DNA of 64,000 nucleotides from Sphingopyxis italica (lineage in GTDB: Bacteria; Pseudomonadota; Alphaproteobacteria; Sphingomonadales; Sphingomonadaceae), in the NCBI RefSeq assembly GCF_011926545.1, contig NZ_JAATIT010000004.1, forward strand, positions 372,001-436,000, written 5' to 3'. Position numbers and translations under genes: made by a program. Of this stretch, positions 30,162 to 39,701 are shown in pieces; within the stretch, counting starts at the first letter, position 1, and every line of letters begins with the position of its first letter. The notes under the pieces were generated by a model. The model worked only from the letters and a program-made list of their open reading frames with translations, did no database searches and was not told the origin of the DNA.

Positions 30162-31442
30162 ATGCGCGGCAAGCGACTGGCACTGGCGATGATGATGGCG
30201 TGTGCGGGATCGGCGGTGATCGCCGCCCCGTTATTTGCACAAGCTGCCCCCGCTGAAACGTTCAAGATCGACAGGAAGCGGATCGACGCGGCGCTCGCCG
30301 CGATGATCGCCGACGGCCGCGCGGCGGGCACCTCGGCGCTGATCTGGCAGGACGGGCGCGAAGTCTATTTCGGCAACGCCGGAATGGCCGACCGCGAAGC
30401 GAAGCGCCCGATGCGCCGCGACACGATCGCGCAAATCTATTCGATGACCAAGCCCGTCACCGGCGTGGCGCTGATGCGGCTTTGGGAGCAGGGCAAGTTC
30501 CGTCTCGATGACCCGCTCGCCAAATATCTCCCCGAATATGCGAACATGCGCGTCTATGCGGGCAAGGATGCCGCGGGCCAGCCGCGCTACGTCGCCGCCG
30601 AGCGGCCGATCACGGTGCGCGACATCCTGCGCCACACCGCGGGCTTCGCCTATGGCGCCGGACCGACGCCCGCGCACGATGCCTATGTCGCCGCCGAGCC
30701 GCTCGCGCTGGCGGTCCCGCTTTCGGAAGCGAGCAAGCGCCTCGCGACGGTTCCGCTGCTCTATCAGCCCGGCACGCAGTGGGAGTATAGCATCGCGGTC
30801 GACGTGCAGGCGGCGCTGGTCGAGAAGCTTTCGGGCCAGCCCTTCGCCGACTATGTCCGCGCGCATATCTTCGAACCGCTGAAGATGACCGAGACCGCGT
30901 GGCGCCAGCCCGATGCGCGGCTGCCGCGCTTCGCGGCGATGAATGTGAAGCGGGACGGCAAGCTGGTTCAGCAGCCGGCGGCGGAGGCGCAGACGCTCAA
31001 TTTCGAAGATCATGCGCTGACGCCAGGCGGCTTCGGCCTTGCCTCCACCCTCGACGATTATTCGCGTTTCGCGCGGATGCTGCTGAACAAGGGCAGCCTC
31101 GACGGCGTGCGCATCCTCAAGCCCTCGACCGTCAAGCTGATGGCGACCGATCAGCTCGACCCCGCGATCAAGGAGCGCGCGTGGCTTCCCGGCAAGGGTG
31201 CGGTCGGCTTCGGCTTCGACTTCGCCGTGCGCAAGTCGCCGCCACAAACCGCCGAGGAAAATCGCGGCGCGACGGGCGAGTATTTCTGGGACGGCATGGC
31301 CTCGACCTTGTTCTGGGTCGATCCGGCGAACAAGCTGACCGCGGTCTTTTTCGTCCAGACGATCCCCTATGACGGCACGCTCCACCACGATTTCCGCGCG
31401 GCGGTCTATGGGCCGGACTATCGGGGACCGGCAGGCGACTGA
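30162..31442 (+). CDS. exported serine hydrolase (class C beta-lactamase fold)
   Basis: A 426-residue protein with a signal peptide (MRGKRLALAMMMACAGSAVI, cleavage near AQAAP). It carries the SxxK nucleophile motif as SMTK (in AQIYSMTKPVTGVALM), a YxN-like tyrosine in EYSIAVDV, and HTAGFAYG. This fold serves esterases, D-amino peptidases and penicillin-binding relatives as well as lactamases; the replacement of YxN by YSI makes a true AmpC activity unlikely. It is preceded by a strong GGGGAGA ribosome binding site. Carboxylesterase is the most likely role. Confidence 0.87.
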   Translation: MRGKRLALAMMMACAGSAVIAAPLFAQAAPAETFKIDRKRIDAALAAMIADGRAAGTSALIWQDGREVYFGNAGMADREAKRPMRRDTIAQIYSMTKPVTGVALMRLWEQGKFRLDDPLAKYLPEYANMRVYAGKDAAGQPRYVAAERPITVRDILRHTAGFAYGAGPTPAHDAYVAAEPLALAVPLSEASKRLATVPLLYQPGTQWEYSIAVDVQAALVEKLSGQPFADYVRAHIFEPLKMTETAWRQPDARLPRFAAMNVKRDGKLVQQPAAEAQTLNFEDHALTPGGFGLASTLDDYSRFARMLLNKGSLDGVRILKPSTVKLMATDQLDPAIKERAWLPGKGAVGFGFDFAVRKSPPQTAEENRGATGEYFWDGMASTLFWVDPANKLTAVFFVQTIPYDGTLHHDFRAAVYGPDYRGPAGD

Positions 31443-31527
31443 GGCCGGAACCCCAGGCGGCCGGGTTCGGTGACGGCGTTGCCGCCGGCTACTTGCGCGT
31501 TCCCGATCTCCGACTTAAGCTCGCACT

Positions 31528-32415
31528 ATGGGGCGCAGGGGATTGGCGATTTCGGTCGGGCTGGCATGGCTCGCCGCGGCGGGAGCCGCGCAGGCGGCCG
31601 ATGATGTGCTCGAGCTGACGCCGACCGCGCCATGGCACGTCCATTATGCCGACGATTATTGCCGGCTCGCGCGGATATTCGGCACCGACGAGCAGAAGAT
31701 CATATTCTCGATCGAACAGGATGCGCCAGGCGACAGTTTTCGCATGACGCTGACGGGGCCGATGCTGGACGGGCCGACTCGCAAGGGCAAGGCGAGCATC
31801 ACCTTCGGAGCGATGCCTGAGCAGCAAATCATGTTCTTCCCGGGGACGGTGGGGGAGGGTCAACCGGCCTGGATCTTTGGTGATTCGGCGCGGATCAAGC
31901 CCTATTCGGCGGAAAAAATCGCATCCGCCGACGATCAGGGCATCCGGTACGAGCCGATTACCGAGGCTGAAGAGGCGGCCGTCACCAGCGTGACGATCGG
32001 CCGGCCGCTTCGCGATCCGGTACGGCTCAAGACCGGACCGATGAAGGCGGCGTTCGCCGCGATGCGCAGCTGCACCGATGAATTGCTCGATCATTGGAGC
32101 ATCGATGTCGCACGGCATCGCGAGCTTTCGCGCTGGGCCACGCCGATCGGCAATCCGGCGAAATGGCTGCGCAGCGGCGATTATCCGCGCGCCATGCTCA
32201 CCAAATGGCAGCCGGGCATCGTGCGCTTCCGCCTCTCGGTCGGCGCCGACGGCACGCCGACCGCCTGCCATATCCAGCGTTCGACGAATAGCGAAGGGTT
32301 CGACGATGCGGTGTGCAAGGGGGTGATGCGCCGGGCGCGCTTCGAACCGGCGCTGGACAAGGACGGCCGGCCGATCGCCTCCTATTATGTCAACGTGGTC
32401 CGGTTTCAATTCTGA
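31528..32415 (+). CDS. exported TonB C-terminal-domain protein
   Basis: A 295-residue protein with a signal peptide (VGLAWLAAAGAAQAADD). The last about 90 residues form a TonB-C fold (VRFRLSVGADGTPTACHIQR through ARFEPALDKDGRPIASYY). It lacks the N-terminal membrane anchor plus proline-rich arm of real TonB, so it is unlikely to energise transport. Such secreted TonB-C proteins are frequent in sphingomonads, and their job is not known. Two cysteines in the TonB-C part (TACHI and AVCKG) may form a disulfide. Confidence 0.78.
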   Translation: MGRRGLAISVGLAWLAAAGAAQAADDVLELTPTAPWHVHYADDYCRLARIFGTDEQKIIFSIEQDAPGDSFRMTLTGPMLDGPTRKGKASITFGAMPEQQIMFFPGTVGEGQPAWIFGDSARIKPYSAEKIASADDQGIRYEPITEAEEAAVTSVTIGRPLRDPVRLKTGPMKAAFAAMRSCTDELLDHWSIDVARHRELSRWATPIGNPAKWLRSGDYPRAMLTKWQPGIVRFRLSVGADGTPTACHIQRSTNSEGFDDAVCKGVMRRARFEPALDKDGRPIASYYVNVVRFQF

Positions 32416-32483
32416 CATATTTGCGCGCGCACCGGGCACGAAAACGGCTTGCGGTGATCGAAAATACTTAGCATCATTAAGTA

Positions 32484-33827
32484 ATGACCGATCTCTCCGA
32501 ACCGCTGTCCGCCTTGATGTCCCGCATTGCCGGGCCGGGCACCCTTTCGGGCTTGTCGCGGCTGTCGGGCGGCGCGAATATGGAGAGCTGGGCCTTCGAA
32601 TGGGGCGAAGCGGAGAAAGCCGTCGCTTATGTTCTGCGCCGCGCGCCGTCGGCGGCCTATATGGCGGATCGTCCGTTCGGCCATGTCGACGAGGCGGCGC
32701 TGGTCGTGGCGTCATTCGACGCGGGCGTGAAGGCGCCCGAGGTGGTGGGGGTGCTGGAGGCGGGCGACGGGCTCGGCACGGGCTATGTGATGCGGCGCGT
32801 GATGGGCGAAGTGTCGCCGGCGGCGATATTGGATGCGCCGCCCCCGTCGCTGCTCGGCGACCTCGCGCGCGAACTGGCGCGCATCCACGCCGTCCCGCTG
32901 GAGAGGGTGCCTGCGGCGATCCCGCTGATGGACACCGGCGCGGCGCTGGCCGAACTCAAGGCGCGCTTCCTCGCCTATGGCGGCGACCGTCCGGTGATCG
33001 CGCTGGCAATCCGCTGGTGCGAGGAGCATCTGCCCGAGCCGGCGGCGCCGGTGCTGGTGCATGGCGATTACCGCATGGGCAATGTGATGGTCGACGGAAA
33101 GGGCCTTGCGGCGGTGCTCGACTGGGAACTGGCGCATCGCGGCGACGCGCATGAGGATCTGGCGTTCGGCTGCATGAGCGTGTGGCGTTTCGGGCGGCTC
33201 GACAAGCCGGCGTTCGGGGTCGGGAGCCTCGCCGATTATTTTGCCGCGTATGAGGCCGCGGGCGGCGTCGAGGTCGACCCGGCGCGCTTTCGCTTCTGGC
33301 TGATCTACCGCACGCTCTGGTGGGCGCTGGGGTGTTTGCAGATGGGGCAGGCGTGGCGGAGCGGCGCCGACCGGACGGTCGAGCGCGTCGTCGTCGGGCG
33401 GCGGACCGCCGAACAGGAGCTCGACCTCGTGCGTCTGCTCGAAGAGGAAGCGCCCGAGACTGAGCGGGCGCGGGCCTTGCCGCCACCGCCCGATCCGGCA
33501 CCGGCGCCCACGGGCGAGCCGAGCAATGCCGAGATAGTGCAGGCGGTGCGCGACTGGATCGAAGGGTCGATCAAGCCCACCTCGCAAGGTCATGCCAAGT
33601 TCGAGGCGGTGGTGGCGATGAACGCGCTCGGCATCGTGTTGCGCGACCTCGGGGCGGACGTGCGCGCCGAGGATCGCGATCTGGCGGCCGCGTTGCTGCG
33701 CGGCGAACGGACGCTCGCCGAAGCGGGGCTGCTCGCGAAGCTGCGGCGCGATGTGCTGGGCAAATGCGCGGTCGACAGCCCCAAATATGCGCCGCTGGCG
33801 GCGGCGCGCGCCGACTGGCGCGAATAG
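32484..33827 (+). CDS. APH-family kinase fused to DUF6285 (LvaA-LvaB-like)
   Basis: A 447-residue protein. Residues 1-330 are an aminoglycoside-phosphotransferase-like kinase with the catalytic loop HGDYRMGNVM near 192-201 and the Mg-binding DWELAHRGD near 213-221. After a Pro-rich linker (about 333-345), residues 346-447 match a DUF6285-type helical domain (SNAEIVQAVRDWIEGSIKP to the end). The kinase and the small protein are usually separate genes. In Pseudomonas putida, LvaA and small LvaB phosphorylate 4-hydroxyacyl-CoA, and LvaC (an acyl-CoA dehydrogenase) completes the isomerisation; the gene following here is such a dehydrogenase. The function is therefore inferred as 4-hydroxyacyl-CoA kinase. 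Confidence 0.82.
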   Translation: MTDLSEPLSALMSRIAGPGTLSGLSRLSGGANMESWAFEWGEAEKAVAYVLRRAPSAAYMADRPFGHVDEAALVVASFDAGVKAPEVVGVLEAGDGLGTGYVMRRVMGEVSPAAILDAPPPSLLGDLARELARIHAVPLERVPAAIPLMDTGAALAELKARFLAYGGDRPVIALAIRWCEEHLPEPAAPVLVHGDYRMGNVMVDGKGLAAVLDWELAHRGDAHEDLAFGCMSVWRFGRLDKPAFGVGSLADYFAAYEAAGGVEVDPARFRFWLIYRTLWWALGCLQMGQAWRSGADRTVERVVVGRRTAEQELDLVRLLEEEAPETERARALPPPPDPAPAPTGEPSNAEIVQAVRDWIEGSIKPTSQGHAKFEAVVAMNALGIVLRDLGADVRAEDRDLAAALLRGERTLAEAGLLAKLRRDVLGKCAVDSPKYAPLAAARADWRE

Positions 33828-33847
33828 AACAGGACAGGGAGAGAGAC

Positions 33848-35143
33848 ATGGATTTTGCGATGCCCGCCGACTTGCAGGCGTATCTCGACGAGCTCGACGC
33901 GTTTATCGAAGCCGAGATCAAACCGATCGAGCTCGCCGACGACAATATCCGCTTCTTCGACCATCGCCGCGAGCACGCGCGCACCGACTGGGACAATCAG
34001 GGTCTGCCGCGGCACGAGTGGGAGCAACTGCTCAAGCAGGCCACCCGCAAGGCCGATGCCGCAGGTCACTGGCGCTTCTCGGCGCCCAAGAAATACGGCG
34101 GCAAGGGCGGCAGCAACCTGTGGATGGCGGTGATCCGCGAACATTTCGCCGCGCAGGGGCTGGGGCTGCACAACGACCTCCAGAACGAGCATAGCATCGT
34201 CGGCAACTTCCCCTTCGTCGAGATGTTCGAGCAGTTCGCGACGAGCGAGGAGCAGAAGCAGGAATTCATCCTTGGCGGTTTCGAAGGCAGGCGCCGCACC
34301 GCCTTCGGGCTCACCGAACCCGATCATGGATCGGACGCGACGCATATGGAGACGCGCGCGGTGCGCGAGACCCGCGACGGCGTCGAGGGCTGGCGGATCG
34401 ACGGCGCCAAGATGTGGACGACGGGGATGCACGTCGCGACGCACTGCGCGACCTTCTGCCGCACCAGCGGGAACGACGGCGACGCCAAGGGCATCACCTG
34501 CCTGCTCGTGCCGAATCCGTCGCCGGGGCTGAAGATCGAGGAATATCTCTGGACCTTCAACATGCCGACCGATCACCCGCGCGTCAGCTTCACCGACGTG
34601 TGGGTGCCCGACAGCGCGCGGCTGGGGCCCGAGGGGGGCGGCCTGTCGATCGCGCAGAGCTTCGTTCATCAGAACCGTATCCGGCAGGCGGCGTCCTCGC
34701 TCGGCGCGGCGGTCTATTGCATCGAGGAGAGCGTCCGATACGCGCGCGAGCGCAAGCCCTTCGGCGAGGCGCTGGCGAAGAACCAGGCGATCCAGTTCCC
34801 GCTCGTCGAACTCGCGACGCAGGCCGAGATGCTGCGGCTGCTGATCCGCAAGACCGCGTGGGACATGGACAATACGCCACACAAGGAAATCGAACGCACG
34901 CTCTCCGACAAGGTCAGCATGTGCAATTACTGGGCGAACCGGCTTGTCTGCGAGGCGGCCGACCGCGCGATGCAGGTGCATGGCGGCATCGGCTATTCGC
35001 GCCACAAGCCGTTCGAACATATCTATCGCCACCACCGCCGCTACCGCATCACCGAAGGCGCCGAGGAGATCCAGATGCGCAAGGTCGCGGCCTATCTGTT
35101 CGGCTATCTGGGGCCGCGCAAGGGGACGCTGGGGAAGGTCTGA
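33848..35143 (+). CDS. acyl-CoA dehydrogenase (LvaC/ACAD11-like)
   Basis: A 431-residue flavoprotein of the long ACAD subgroup. It has RTAFGLTEPDHGSDATHMET (FAD/substrate loop), WTTGMHVATHCATFCRT, the Arg-rich FAD pocket (VRYARERKPFG), and the C-terminal QVHGGIGYSRHKPFEHIYRH. The gene is preceded by CAGGGAGAGAGAC and lies 20 bp after the APH-DUF6285 gene, so the two form an operon. In metazoans the equivalent kinase and dehydrogenase are fused as ACAD10/ACAD11. Electrons would go to ETF. The start at 33848 is clear from the ribosome binding site; the longer frame overlaps the kinase gene. Confidence 0.92.
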   Translation: MDFAMPADLQAYLDELDAFIEAEIKPIELADDNIRFFDHRREHARTDWDNQGLPRHEWEQLLKQATRKADAAGHWRFSAPKKYGGKGGSNLWMAVIREHFAAQGLGLHNDLQNEHSIVGNFPFVEMFEQFATSEEQKQEFILGGFEGRRRTAFGLTEPDHGSDATHMETRAVRETRDGVEGWRIDGAKMWTTGMHVATHCATFCRTSGNDGDAKGITCLLVPNPSPGLKIEEYLWTFNMPTDHPRVSFTDVWVPDSARLGPEGGGLSIAQSFVHQNRIRQAASSLGAAVYCIEESVRYARERKPFGEALAKNQAIQFPLVELATQAEMLRLLIRKTAWDMDNTPHKEIERTLSDKVSMCNYWANRLVCEAADRAMQVHGGIGYSRHKPFEHIYRHHRRYRITEGAEEIQMRKVAAYLFGYLGPRKGTLGKV

Positions 35144-35171
35144 CGCCCCCCTGGATCACGTTAAAAAGGCC

Positions 35172-35199
35172 ATGGGTCCCCGCGAAGGCGGGGACCCAT
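35172..35199. terminator. stem-loop between convergent genes
   Basis: A perfect 12-bp stem ATGGGTCCCCGC/GCGGGGACCCAT closes on a GAAG loop. A second, partial copy of the same words (ATGGACCCCGCCTTCGC) follows near 35230, so this is probably another palindromic repeat acting as a bidirectional terminator. There is no T-run. Confidence 0.55.
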
Positions 35200-35292
35200 C
35201 ACCTGCCGGTGCAAGATCGAACCGACGGGAGATGGACCCCGCCTTCGCAGGAGCACATAGTTTCTCAAATGATCGAAGCTGAGCGCGTCGGA

Positions 35293-35604
35293 CTACCGCT
35301 TCCGCACGAACTCCGTTCGCAACACCAGCCCCTTGATCCCCTCGTAGCGGCAGTCGATCTCCTCGGGATCGGCGGTCAGCCGGATCGACTTGATGACCGT
35401 GCCGACCTTCAGCGTCTGGCCCGCGCCCTTCACCGGCAAATCCTTGATCAGGACGACCGAGTCCCCGTCGCTCAGCACATTGCCGACCGCATCCTTCGCT
35501 TCGGGCAGCGCATTCGCCGCCGCCGCCCGCTCGCGCGCCGCGCTCGCGGGCAGCCATTCGCCGCTCGCCTCATCATAGACATAGTCTTCGTCGTCATTGC
35601 TCAT
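35293..35604 (-). CDS. PhnA/YjdM-type protein lacking the zinc ribbon
   Basis: A 103-residue protein. The C-terminal about 70 residues match the PhnA domain (DAVGNVLSDGDSVVLIKDL, VKGAGQTLKVGTVIKSIRL, ending GLVLRTEFVRKR). In E. coli PhnA the N-terminus is a four-cysteine zinc ribbon; here that part is acidic and has no cysteines (MSNDDEDYVYDEASGEWLP). The old link to phosphonate use is not supported biochemically, and the function is unknown. Confidence 0.87.
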   Translation of the reverse strand: MSNDDEDYVYDEASGEWLPASAARERAAAANALPEAKDAVGNVLSDGDSVVLIKDLPVKGAGQTLKVGTVIKSIRLTADPEEIDCRYEGIKGLVLRTEFVRKR

Positions 35605-35621
35605 CGCGCCGCCCTAGCGCC

Positions 35622-36371
35622 TCATCCCGGTTTGCGGAAGCGCAGCGTGAACTGGTCGGTCTTGCCGCGGATTTCCTTGTCGAAGACATTGGCGGTGCGC
35701 GGGTCGTCGGCGCGCCTGTAAAGATCATTCTCGGCTTCGAGTTTGAAACCCGCCTTGGTCAGCGCCGCGACCACCGCATCCTTGTCGATCCGATGCAGGC
35801 TGTCGGACAGGGTCGTTCCGCTGCCGTCGGCGGCGCTATGGTCGACGACGACCAGCGTGCCGCCCGGTTTCAGCGCCGCGAACAGCGCCGCGCTCGCCTT
35901 GTCGCCGGTTCCGGCGGGGAAGGGCTTCAGATACAGGTCGTGGAAATTCTGCACCGTGATGATCGTATCGAGCGGCTGGGGAAAGGCGGGCGCGGCGAAC
36001 GGTCCGGCGACGGCGTCGACATTGTCATAAGCGGCATCGACCGCGGCCTGGTCGTCGCCATATTGCTTCTTGAAGGCGATGAATTCGGCGGGCTGGAAGC
36101 CATAGACCTTGCCTGTCGGGCCGACCGCGGCGGCGAGCAGGCGCGTGACATAACCGCCGCCCATGACGAAATCTCCAACCTTTTCCCCCGGCGCGATCTC
36201 GGCGAACGCAAGCAAGTCGGCGGGCTTGCGCGCGGCATCGCGTTCGCGGTCGGCAGCGGGGCGCGCGGGATCGGCGAGCGCGGCCTGATAGTCGGAGGCC
36301 GCGGCTTCTTTGGCGGCGAGCGGGGTCGCCGACACGGCGAGCAGCAGGGCGAGGGTAAGCGGACGGATCAT
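35622..36371 (-). CDS. exported class I SAM-dependent methyltransferase-like protein
   Basis: A 249-residue protein with a cleavable signal peptide (MIRPLTLALLLAVSATPLAA). The remainder is a Rossmann methyltransferase-like domain (VGDFVMGGGYVTRLLAAAVG as motif I, VVVDHSA as a later strand). Periplasmic members of this group are common in sphingomonads and Xanthomonads, but SAM is not known to be available in the periplasm, so the enzymatic role is doubtful. The ATG at 36371 follows GGGAG; an upstream Met has no ribosome binding site. Confidence 0.8.
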   Translation of the reverse strand: MIRPLTLALLLAVSATPLAAKEAAASDYQAALADPARPAADRERDAARKPADLLAFAEIAPGEKVGDFVMGGGYVTRLLAAAVGPTGKVYGFQPAEFIAFKKQYGDDQAAVDAAYDNVDAVAGPFAAPAFPQPLDTIITVQNFHDLYLKPFPAGTGDKASAALFAALKPGGTLVVVDHSAADGSGTTLSDSLHRIDKDAVVAALTKAGFKLEAENDLYRRADDPRTANVFDKEIRGKTDQFTLRFRKPG

Positions 36372-36495
36372 GGCATCGACTCCCGTGGTGTATCGCGCCG
36401 GTAATAACAGCATCGCGGCGCCTTCGCGCGCTTATTTGCATCCGGCGATTTTGATGATAGGTTTTCTCGTGAAACTAAAAAATCGGGAGACGGAC

Positions 36496-38235
36496 ATGTA
36501 TGATCTGGTGATTCGCGGCGGCACTATCGTCGATGGTTCGGGCGGCGCGCCCTTTGTCGCGGATGTCGCGGTCGACGGCGACCGGATCGTTGCGGTCGGT
36601 GAAAGCCTCGGCGCGGGGCGCGAAGAAATCGACGCCAGCGGCAAGATCGTCACGCCGGGCTTCGTCGACGTCCACACCCATTATGACGGGCAGGCGACGT
36701 GGGACGCCGAAATGGCGCCGTCGAGCTGGCACGGCGTCACCACCGTCGTCATGGGCAATTGCGGCGTCGGTTTCGCCCCCGCCAGGCCCGACCGCCACGA
36801 ATGGCTGATTTCGCTGATGGAAGGCGTTGAAGACATTCCCGGCACCGCGCTCGCCGAAGGCATGTCGTGGGATTGGGAGACCTTCCCCGAATATATGGAC
36901 GCGCTCGAACGCCTGCCGCGCACCGTCGACGTCGCGTGCCACGTCCCGCACGGCGCGGTGCGCGCCTATGTGCTCGGCGATCGCGAAAAGCCCGGCGCGA
37001 TCCCGACCGACGAAGACATCGCCGAAATGTCGCGCATCGTCGAGGAAGGCGTGCGCGCGGGCGCGCTCGGTTTCTCGACCAGCCGCACCGTGCTGCATAA
37101 ATCGATCGACGGTGAGCTCGTCCCCGGCACCACGGCTACGCCTGAGGAGCTGATCGCGATCGGCCGCGCGATGGGGCGTGTCGGTTACGGCGTGTTCGAA
37201 ATGGCGAGCGATTTGAAGCGCGAGTGGAACGAGTTTCAGTGGATGGGCGATCTCAGCCGCGAAACCGGGCTGCCGGTGACCTTCGCCGCGCTCCAGTCGA
37301 TCGCCAAGGAACTGCCGCTCGAAGAGCAGATCGAGGAAATGCGGCGCCAGAACGCCACCGGCGCGAACATCGTCGCGCAGATCGCGCTGCGCGGCAACGG
37401 CATTATCATGGCGTGGCAGGGGACCGTGCACCCCTTCCGCTTCAAGCCGGCGTGGAACGAGATCATCGATCTGCCGTGGGACCAGCAGCTCGCGAAGCTG
37501 AAGGATCCGGCGTTCAAGGCGCGGATGATCGAAGAGGAGAATGTCTGGCCCGAAAGCGACATCCTCGATTTCCTCAAGATCGTGGCGCTCGGCTGGCCGG
37601 TGCAGTTCGAAATGGACCCCGATTTCAACTATGAGCCCAAGATGGACGAAAGCATCATGGCGCGCGCCACCGCGGCGGGCGTCTCGCCCGACGAATATGC
37701 CTATGAGCTGCTGATGAAGGACGACGGCAAGGGCTTCATCTATTTCCCGATTTTGAACTACCGCGACGGCAACCTCAATTTCCTCGAGGATCTGCAGGCG
37801 TCGGACGACACGGTGAACAGCCTGTCCGACGGCGGCGCGCATTGCGGGACGATCTGCGATGCGGCCTCGCCGACCTTCATGCTCCAGCATTGGGTGCGCG
37901 ACCGCGCGGGACACCGCATCGCGCTCGAACATGCGATCAAGCGTCAATGCCGCGATACCGCGCTGCTCTATGGGCTCGAGGATCGCGGCGTGCTCGCGCC
38001 GGGCTATCTCGCCGACCTCAATGTCATCGACATGGACGCGATCAAGCTCGGCAAGCCGTGGCTCGCCTTCGACCTGCCAGCGGGCGGCAAGCGCCTGCTG
38101 CAAAAGGCCGACGGTTATGTCGCGACGGTCAAGTCGGGCGTCGTGACGTTCAAGGATGGCGCGATGCAGGGGCCAACCCCGGGCGGCGTCATTCGCGGCC
38201 CGCAGCGCGTCGAAATGGCGATGGCGGCGGAGTAG
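36496..38235 (+). CDS. N-acyl-D-amino-acid deacylase-type amidohydrolase
   Basis: A 579-residue metal-dependent hydrolase of the D-aminoacylase group. The N-terminal beta-sandwich starts [20 protein letters not shown]; metal ligands are in [26 protein letters not shown] carries the cysteine that bridges metals in this family. The C-terminal part has [18 protein letters not shown] and the typical [15 protein letters not shown] closing. The cytoplasmic reaction is hydrolysis of an N-acyl amide; the true substrate may differ from N-acyl-D-amino acids. A GGGAGA ribosome binding site fixes the start. The gene is divergent from the methyltransferase and monocistronic, ended by a palindromic repeat. 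Confidence 0.88.
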   Translation: MYDLVIRGGTIVDGSGGAPFVADVAVDGDRIVAVGESLGAGREEIDASGKIVTPGFVDVHTHYDGQATWDAEMAPSSWHGVTTVVMGNCGVGFAPARPDRHEWLISLMEGVEDIPGTALAEGMSWDWETFPEYMDALERLPRTVDVACHVPHGAVRAYVLGDREKPGAIPTDEDIAEMSRIVEEGVRAGALGFSTSRTVLHKSIDGELVPGTTATPEELIAIGRAMGRVGYGVFEMASDLKREWNEFQWMGDLSRETGLPVTFAALQSIAKELPLEEQIEEMRRQNATGANIVAQIALRGNGIIMAWQGTVHPFRFKPAWNEIIDLPWDQQLAKLKDPAFKARMIEEENVWPESDILDFLKIVALGWPVQFEMDPDFNYEPKMDESIMARATAAGVSPDEYAYELLMKDDGKGFIYFPILNYRDGNLNFLEDLQASDDTVNSLSDGGAHCGTICDAASPTFMLQHWVRDRAGHRIALEHAIKRQCRDTALLYGLEDRGVLAPGYLADLNVIDMDAIKLGKPWLAFDLPAGGKRLLQKADGYVATVKSGVVTFKDGAMQGPTPGGVIRGPQRVEMAMAAE

Positions 38236-38243
38236 CCGTTTAC

Positions 38244-38319
38244 GTCATCCCGGCGAAGGCCGGGATCTCACCATGGGAACATGACGCGCCGGCGAGATCC
38301 CGGCCTTCGCCGGGATGAC
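38244..38319. repeat. 76-bp palindromic element, copy 1
   Basis: Perfect 26-bp inverted arms (38244-38269 and 38294-38319, beginning GTCATCCCGGCGAAGGCCGG) flank a 24-bp centre. Nearly identical copies lie at 47291-47365 and 58623-58698. It fills the gap between two convergent genes and could act as a transcription terminator. Confidence 0.88.
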
Positions 38320-38341
38320 GGAGTTTGCTGGCTGCGGTGGG

Positions 38342-39691
38342 TCAGCGCGCCAGCAAATCCGACGGCAGCGTCGGTTCGCTGACGATCTTCGCCATCCGCC
38401 GCCACATCTCGTCGCGCGACGGTTGGCCGCGCTCGACCCAGGCGCGCACCATCGTCTCGCCGAGGCCATAGTTGATCACATAGCTGCGATACTGGTCGGT
38501 GAAGCTCACCGATTGTTCGGCGCGCTGCGGTGAGACAAGCTGATATTTCTGCGTCAGCGCGACCGCCGTGGCGCGGTCGATTTCGCCGTCGAGATATTGC
38601 TGCGCGATCGTCAGCCGCCCCCCCGACGCGCGCTTGATCGCTTTCAAGAGCTGCCAGTAGCGGTCGTCGGACGGCACCGCGATCTCGGCGATCGGCATCA
38701 ATATGTCGCGCTCGGTGTCGGCCTTGCTGCTGTCGGGGAAGGCGAGGTCGATGCCGTAATTGGCGCTTCCCTCGGCGATCAGGCTCTGCGGGCTGTAGAG
38801 CGGATAGACGCTGAACTCGGTCCAGCCGCGCTCCTTCACCAGCTTTTCCTCGAGCTTCATGTTGAGGAGGTGGTGGCCGGGGTAACCCTCGTGACAGCCA
38901 AGATCGAGCGCGCGCGAGAGGCGGATCGGCAGGTCGGTGTTGACCTGGATCAGGCTGTGGTAGCCGCCCTGATAATAATTATAGCCGCTCCAGCTCTTGT
39001 CCGTGACGAATTCGAGGCGGAAACTCTCGCCTTCGGGCATCGGGATATGCGCCATGCTGCGCCCGCGGCAGCGCGCGATCGCCGCGTCGAAGGTTTTTTG
39101 CAGCCGGTCCTTGGGGATGGTGAATCCGTCGAGATAGGCCTCGACGCGCGCCCAGAGCGCGCCTTCGCCCGGCACCAGCCTTTCGATTTTGGCGAGTTCG
39201 GCGTCGTAGCTCGCGAGCGGTTTCAGTCGCGGGCGCACGCCGAACAGCCGTTCGGCCTCGTCGGCGAAGGCGAAGCGCGTGCCCTGCATCATCATCAGCC
39301 GCGTCTCGGCGGCGCGGAGCTGGGCGCGAAGAAACGTCGCGCGGCGCTTGGCGAGCGTGTCGGAGATGCGCCGCGCCGCGAGATCGACCTCCGCCATCAG
39401 CGCGCGCGTCGCTGCGAGCAGCGCGGGCTTGTCGCGCGGCGCCGCCTCGGCCGCCTCTTTGAGTTCGGGCGGGCCGTAATAAGCATCGATATAGCCGGGC
39501 TCGTGGGTTCCGATTTCGAGGCTCAGCCGCAGATAGGCAGCGGCAATCCCGTCGAGCGCCTTCGTCGAGGCGGCGGCGCGGCGCACGTCGAGCGTCGCCA
39601 CACCGAGCTCGGCAGGGGCTTTCGGCCCGGTGGCGGCGCAGCCCGCGAGGAGCGCGGCGGCGATCAGCGATAGCGAAATCAGCTTGGTCAT
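38342..39691 (-). CDS. DUF885 family lipoprotein
   Basis: A 449-residue protein. Its N-terminus is a lipoprotein signal (MTKLISLSLIAAALLAGCAA, lipobox LAGC with Cys18). The body is a DUF885 all-helical metallopeptidase-like domain with the zinc-type motif HEGYPGHH and later GSANYGIDLAFP. DUF885 proteins resemble M3/M32-like peptidases, but few have proven activity. The ATG at 39691 is 10 bp after the nhaA stop, so the two are an operon; the longer frame overlaps nhaA and is rejected. Confidence 0.85.
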   Translation of the reverse strand: MTKLISLSLIAAALLAGCAATGPKAPAELGVATLDVRRAAASTKALDGIAAAYLRLSLEIGTHEPGYIDAYYGPPELKEAAEAAPRDKPALLAATRALMAEVDLAARRISDTLAKRRATFLRAQLRAAETRLMMMQGTRFAFADEAERLFGVRPRLKPLASYDAELAKIERLVPGEGALWARVEAYLDGFTIPKDRLQKTFDAAIARCRGRSMAHIPMPEGESFRLEFVTDKSWSGYNYYQGGYHSLIQVNTDLPIRLSRALDLGCHEGYPGHHLLNMKLEEKLVKERGWTEFSVYPLYSPQSLIAEGSANYGIDLAFPDSSKADTERDILMPIAEIAVPSDDRYWQLLKAIKRASGGRLTIAQQYLDGEIDRATAVALTQKYQLVSPQRAEQSVSFTDQYRSYVINYGLGETMVRAWVERGQPSRDEMWRRMAKIVSEPTLPSDLLAR

Positions 39692-39701
39692 GCCGGGCTG
39701 C

